From positions 1 to 8,868 of the forward strand of contig CAYRJN010000161.1 in NCBI GenBank assembly GCA_964424545.1: a stretch of DNA of 8,868 nt, read 5' to 3'. The notes under the pieces were generated by a model, which was not told the origin of the DNA, did no database searches, and worked only from the letters and a program-made list of their open reading frames with translations. Below are positions 6,922-8,868 of this stretch, one piece after another (within the stretch, counting starts at the first letter, position 1; each line of letters begins with the position of its first letter). Origin of the DNA: JAUVIB01 sp964424545. GTDB lineage: Bacteria > Calditrichota > Calditrichia > Calditrichales > Calditrichaceae. Both the position numbers and the translations under genes were made by a program.

Positions 6922-7859
6922 TGAGTAAAATCTTAGTCGTAGAAGATACCAAATCAATTCAAATGCTTGTAAAAATGTTGCTTACAGACTTAGGGCATGA
7001 CGTTATTTTGGCTGACAACGGACAGGAAGGTTTTGAAACGTTCCAGTCCGAAAAACCGGATTTGGTTGTATCCGATGTAAAAATGCCTGTGATGGACGGC
7101 TTTGAATTATGCAAAAGGATAAAAGATAATCCCGAAACACGCTTAACGCCGGTTGTCATTATTACCGCGCTTGACGATGATAAAAGCCAAATAAAAGGGA
7201 TAGAAGCGGGCGCCGATGATTTTTTAACAAAACCTTTTAATCGCAATATTTTTCAAGCAAGAATCAAAACATCTTTAAAGATATCCGAATTAAACAAAAA
7301 ACTTGACGATTCATGGAGCGTTCTTTTTTCTCTCGCTAAGGCCGTTGAAGCCAAGGACGATTTAACAGGCAAACATACCGAACGAGTTGCCATATTAGCA
7401 AGAAAATTCGGCAAAGCTTTGGGGCTTACCGATATACAAATCGAACAATTGTACATCTCCGGCTACATTCATGATATTGGAAAAATAGGCATACCGGATG
7501 ATATACTAAGTAAGCCGGATAAATTAACCGTGGAAGAATATGAAATAATAAAAAAACATCCTTCCATAGGAAAAGATATTTGCGCCCCTCTGCATTCTAT
7601 GACCGACGTTGCGGAAGTTGTCTATTCCCACCATGAAAAATGCGACGGAAGCGGATATCCCAACGGACTAAGCGGTAAAGAAATTACGTTATTGACAAAA
7701 ATCGTTACCATTTGCGACATTTACGACTCTTTAATGATGGAACGGCCTTACCGTAAGGCTATGAAAATAGAAGAGGTAAAAGAAGTTTTTACAACAATGA
7801 AAGGTAATCATGTGGATAATGAATTATATGATTTTTTTTGGCGGAAATTAATGATTTAA
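6921..7859 (+). CDS. Response regulator with HD-GYP domain (predicted c-di-GMP phosphodiesterase)
   Basis: The 312-residue cytoplasmic protein has a receiver domain (about 1-120) and an HD-GYP domain (about 135-312), the usual two-domain length. The receiver has the acidic pair Glu8/Asp9, phospho-acceptor Asp52 (VVSDVKMPVMDG), Thr82 and Lys104 (LTKPF), so it should be phosphorylatable. The HD-GYP part has the helix LAKAVEAKDDLTGKHTERV (138-156), His184-Asp185 in HDIGKIGIPD, His213 in HPSIG, His237-His238-Glu239, Gly245-Tyr246-Pro247 and Asp266 in CDIYDSL, then RPYRKA. These are the metal and substrate residues of active HD-GYP enzymes, which hydrolyse cyclic-di-GMP to pGpG or GMP. Cys241 replaces the Trp or Arg that is common in HHExxDGSGYP. 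There is no GGDEF or EAL domain. The gene overlaps the PKD gene by one base, and its likely kinase is the one ending at 394. It would switch c-di-GMP levels in response to the envelope signal; that last step is inference. Confidence 0.94.
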   Translation: MSKILVVEDTKSIQMLVKMLLTDLGHDVILADNGQEGFETFQSEKPDLVVSDVKMPVMDGFELCKRIKDNPETRLTPVVIITALDDDKSQIKGIEAGADDFLTKPFNRNIFQARIKTSLKISELNKKLDDSWSVLFSLAKAVEAKDDLTGKHTERVAILARKFGKALGLTDIQIEQLYISGYIHDIGKIGIPDDILSKPDKLTVEEYEIIKKHPSIGKDICAPLHSMTDVAEVVYSHHEKCDGSGYPNGLSGKEITLLTKIVTICDIYDSLMMERPYRKAMKIEEVKEVFTTMKGNHVDNELYDFFWRKLMI

Positions 7860-7906
7860 ATTAACGGTCCGTTTAACCATATCCTCTTTGTTCTCGTTTT
7901 TTACCA

Positions 7907-7935
7907 TTGATATTGTTAATTCTTATAAGTAAATT
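7907..7935 (+). promoter_or_regulatory. Possible sigma-70-type promoter for hisC
   Basis: TTGATA (7907-7912) and TAAATT (7930-7935) are separated by 17 bp, matching the -35 consensus at five of six bases and the -10 at four of six. Transcription would start near 7942, about 24 bases before the hisC ATG. In an AT-rich gap such matches arise by chance, and if the host belongs to the Bacteroidota its promoters would differ, so this is only a candidate. Confidence 0.3.
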
Positions 7936-7961
7936 GAGGCATATTAATTTAACAATTGAGG
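7932..7961 (+). repeat. Two direct copies of AATTGAGG, 22 bp apart, upstream of hisC
   Basis: AATTGAGG occurs at 7932-7939 and 7954-7961. The start-to-start distance is 22 bp, about two helical turns. The first copy overlaps the candidate -10 and the second contains the hisC ribosome binding site. It could be an operator, or chance with an SD-like GAGG in both copies. Confidence 0.4.
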
Positions 7962-7962
7962 A
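7958..7962 (+). promoter_or_regulatory. Ribosome binding site of hisC
   Basis: GAGGA sits three bases before ATG 7966, a somewhat short spacing. It supports 7966 because the encoded N-terminus (MPLVPQHIQDLQPY) fits HisC, which begins with a short segment before the ASNENPLG motif. Confidence 0.6.
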
Positions 7963-7965
7963 AAT

Positions 7966-8868
7966 ATGCCCTTAGTTCCGCAGCATATTCAAGACCTACA
8001 GCCCTACAAAGCGGGTAAATCCATCGAAGAAATCCGACGACAGTTCAAACTGAAAAAGATCGTTAAAATGGCCTCAAACGAGAATCCTCTCGGCGCCTCG
8101 CCTAAAGCCGTGCAAGCCATGATCGATTCTTTAAAAAACATTAACCGCTATCCCGATCCGCTTAGTTTTGAGCTTCGACAGGCTTTGGCCGAACGTTTCG
8201 ATGTTCTTATTGACAACGTTATCACTGCCCACGGCTCGGAAGGCATCATTTCGGTTATCATGCGTACCTTTATGTTAGACGACGAAGAGGCGCTGATGTC
8301 GCAAGGTACGTTTATCGGTTTTAAAGTGCTGGCACACTCCCGCGGCACAAAATTAGTGACCGTTCCACTCAAAGAGTACCGGTATGATCTGGATGCCATT
8401 GCAGACCGGATTACGAATAAAACAAAAATCATCTATCTTGCTAATCCCAACAATCCCACGGGTAACATTTTTACGGTCAAGGAGTTTTTAAGTTTTATCA
8501 AAAAAGTGCCTTCACACGTGCTTATTATCATGGATGAAGCCTATTTTGAATTTGCTCAAGACGATCCCGTATTCCCGGATTCCATGAAATACAGACTTGA
8601 TAACGTCATTACGCTGCGCACTTTTTCAAAGGCTTACGGATTGGCCGGTATCCGCATTGGCTACGGATTTGCCCATAAAACATTGATCAATAACTTAATG
8701 AAAGTAAAACTGCCTTTTGAGCCCAGTATTCCGGCGCAGGTTGCGGCTATCGCCGCTTTACAAGATCAGGATTTTATTGAAGATTATATTCGTATGAATG
8801 TTCATTCACTTCAATTTTTTTACGACTTGTTTGACAAACTCGGTTTGCGCTATCTAAAATCGCACGCT
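7966..8868 (+). CDS. hisC: Histidinol-phosphate aminotransferase (3' end outside window)
   Basis: HisC is a PLP enzyme that converts imidazole-acetol phosphate and glutamate to histidinol phosphate and 2-oxoglutarate in histidine synthesis. The 301 visible residues are most of a class I/II aminotransferase of about 350-370 residues; the last 50-70 are cut by the window edge. Recognisable sites are ASNENPLG (36-43), HGSEG (89-93, cofactor phosphate loop), NPNNPTG (160-166), MDEAYFEF (189-196, Asp190 pairing with the pyridine nitrogen), Schiff-base Lys222 in TFSKAYGLAG and Arg230 in IRIGYG. HisC and other subgroup I-beta aminotransferases (for example those acting on aromatic or threonine phosphate substrates) look alike, so the exact substrate is not certain from sequence alone, but the N-terminal pattern is typical of HisC. 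No other his gene is visible. It follows the signalling cluster after 106 bp, seems richer in G+C, and probably has its own promoter. Confidence 0.88.
   Translation, partial: MPLVPQHIQDLQPYKAGKSIEEIRRQFKLKKIVKMASNENPLGASPKAVQAMIDSLKNINRYPDPLSFELRQALAERFDVLIDNVITAHGSEGIISVIMRTFMLDDEEALMSQGTFIGFKVLAHSRGTKLVTVPLKEYRYDLDAIADRITNKTKIIYLANPNNPTGNIFTVKEFLSFIKKVPSHVLIIMDEAYFEFAQDDPVFPDSMKYRLDNVITLRTFSKAYGLAGIRIGYGFAHKTLINNLMKVKLPFEPSIPAQVAAIAALQDQDFIEDYIRMNVHSLQFFYDLFDKLGLRYLKSHA

Noticed and set aside
6921..7859. Possible diguanylate cyclase activity in the response regulator
   Set aside because: No GGDEF motif or GGDEF-like segment is present. After the receiver the only domain is HD-GYP.
7861..7876. 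Near-palindrome TTAACGGTCCGTTTAA just after the regulator stop, followed by a T run at 7897-7902
   Set aside because: The arms leave only a one-base centre, so they cannot form a normal hairpin loop, and the T run lies about 20 bases further on. It does not make a convincing intrinsic terminator and is too short to call an operator.
8148..8432. Open frame of 94 codons on the minus strand inside hisC
   Set aside because: The plus-strand HisC reading has conserved catalytic motifs throughout, and the antisense product shows none.

Overview
The window holds five genes, all on the + strand. The first is cut by the left edge and the last by the right edge. Two secreted proteins with Sec-type signal peptides, a LysM/FecR periplasmic-type protein and a two-component system with an HD-GYP output domain point to a diderm (Gram-negative) bacterium. 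The first four genes look AT-rich. Domain style (long PKD arrays, LysM-FecR-Ig proteins, the HisC subtype) suggests the FCB superphylum or a neighbouring deep lineage (for example Calditrichota, Cloacimonadota, Fibrobacterota) or possibly a spirochaete. The lineage is a weak inference; nothing here fixes it.

Layout: 2-394 is the ATP-binding C-terminus of a sensor histidine kinase. After 22 bp comes a 570-residue exported protein (417-2129) with a LysM-like domain, a FecR domain, an Fn3-like domain and two Ig-like domains. After another 22 bp comes a 1589-residue secreted protein (2152-6921) with two unassigned N-terminal beta-rich regions followed by 15 tandem PKD-like modules of about 87 residues, running to the C-terminus. 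The next gene (6921-7859) overlaps its stop by one base and encodes a receiver/HD-GYP response regulator with an apparently complete catalytic site for cyclic-di-GMP hydrolysis. A 106-bp gap (7860-7965) holds a possible promoter and an 8-bp direct repeat. It separates this cluster from hisC (7966 to the edge), a histidine biosynthesis gene that is visibly richer in G+C.

The tight spacing of the first four genes argues for one transcription unit. A histidine kinase at one end and a response regulator at the other enclose two envelope or extracellular proteins. The simplest reading is a surface-sensing or adhesion circuit: the FecR/LysM protein and the giant PKD protein act in the envelope or outside the cell, the kinase reads their state or an external cue, and the regulator lowers cyclic-di-GMP when phosphorylated. 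That arrangement is the most interesting part of the window. Its function is inference. hisC is probably an unrelated housekeeping neighbour. There is no RNA gene, CRISPR array, insertion sequence or phage remnant that I can support, and no gene-free stretch longer than 106 bases.
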